Shown here piece by piece: positions 63,158-64,000 of a stretch of DNA of 64,000 nt (position 1 is the stretch's first letter; each line of letters begins with the position of its first letter). Both the position numbers and the translations under genes were made by a program. Source of the DNA: Nautilus pompilius (Eukaryota; Mollusca; Cephalopoda; Nautilida; Nautilidae); contig JACATO010002131.1 of assembly GCA_018389105.1 (NCBI GenBank), forward strand, positions 1,423,001 to 1,487,000, written 5' to 3'. The notes under the pieces were generated by a model. It made no database searches, was not told the DNA's origin, and was given only the letters and a program-made list of their open reading frames with translations.

Positions 63158-63896
63158 ACAGATTTGTCTCTTTATGAAGAAGAATCTTGTGGACAGAACT
63201 TATCTTTTCTTTCCAGGCCAGAATCTTTGCATAGCCTCTTATTCATCATTTCTGTGTTCCCAAATTGTGCTTGGATTATAGCCAAATCCACAGAGGGGCT
63301 TTTGGACACAGGAGCCCAGCCTACATCTGGGATGTAGGTGTTGACAAATGCTATAACTGCAATGCCAGTGCAAGAGCCACTACTGGACTTACCCTTATGA
63401 TATCCTTTTCACTACTGGAAAGTCCATACTAGTACCACTATTTAGGTAGGCAGTACCTGGAGTGTCTGGAGGAAACTCCACACAATGAACTGGTACAGAA
63501 ATGTGAGATATCATGCTACAGAGCGTTTACTTGTTGGTCACAGCAAACTTGTAAAATATGCACTCAGCCATTTGCCACCTGCTTAGCCTCAATAAGGTGC
63601 ATATTGCCAAGCGTCACAGTACTAAAGAGATCAATTAGTTAAGGGCATTGACATCCTTTTCTCCGTTAAGCTCTAGCATCCAGATTCAGATGTGCCCAAC
63701 TTTGCATGGATAAAGTAATGAGAAGTCTATACCAGATTTCCAGAGTTCCCTTTTTTAAGGAAGAATTCATTGATGCAACATTACTCTGAGGCCTTAATAA
63801 TAATTTTAAAAATATCTAATTATTTTTTTTCAGTATTACTCTATCAGCTTGGTGTTCTTTTTAGACTGTAGTGAAACATTTAAACGTATGAATAAA
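63158..63896 (+). other. CDH23: 3' UTR of CDH23 with poly(A) signal
   Basis: Noncoding sequence follows the stop, with AATAAA at 63891-63896. The cleavage site would fall shortly after, about 63910. No other gene was seen. Confidence 0.6.
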
Positions 63897-64000
63897 TGTT
63901 ATACAGACATCCTCCCTGTAATAACAGTAAGGGTACCTTCCTAAGAATCTGTAGTAGTATGAAATGTTGTTATACAAGCAATTGAAAGCCATTATATAAT
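63897..64000. other. Downstream edge, possible transposon end
   Basis: The text CAGACATCCTCCCTGTAATA followed by GGTACCTTCCTAAG and GTTATACAAG recalls pogo/Tigger termini, cut off by the window end. This cannot be confirmed without the flank. Confidence 0.25.

Overview
The window is eukaryotic DNA from an animal. It is AT-rich, with short exons, long introns and GT-AG splice sites, and it looks like an invertebrate, probably a lophotrochozoan such as a mollusc. The species is an inference from style only (tRNA-type SINE-like repeats, Tc1/mariner, Tigger/pogo and hAT relics).

One plus-strand gene fills the window: a large single-pass cadherin that I recognise as a cadherin-23 (CDH23) homologue. 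I resolve 34 coding exons from 46 to 63157. Their splice phases join without a break into 1856 codons plus a stop. The signal peptide and start codon lie upstream of base 1. The order is 14 extracellular cadherin (EC) repeats (46 to about 42060), a membrane-adjacent SEA-like domain (about 42060-45894), one transmembrane helix (46913-46981) and a cytoplasmic tail of about 150 residues (to 63157). The tail keeps two features tied in vertebrate CDH23 to the scaffold harmonin: an internal helical peptide (63001-63051) and a C-terminal class I PDZ ligand, T-D-I.

Compared with my recall of human CDH23 (27 EC), EC1-6 here resemble human EC1-6 and EC8-14 resemble human EC21-27. EC7 is closest to human EC20 or EC7. 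This is therefore a short CDH23 that keeps both ends and lacks about 13 central repeats. Splicing is unusual: a 12-nt microexon, a possible 15-nt cassette microexon, two GC-AG introns and a possible alternative last exon (51196-51304) that would replace the harmonin-binding tail.

The introns hold transposon relics and simple repeats: two hAT elements with target-site duplications (3530-3848, 59234-59943) and a possible third (9845-9996), two Tigger/pogo elements with TIRs (11488-11986, 42521-43343), a pogo-like fragment (48095-48945), a mariner-like element (60093-61244), two Tc1-like relics (about 17930-19250 plus, about 35500-36640 minus), several copies of one SINE-like family, and long CT/CA tracts directly downstream of three splice donors. 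I saw no second protein-coding gene, rRNA, functional tRNA or CRISPR.
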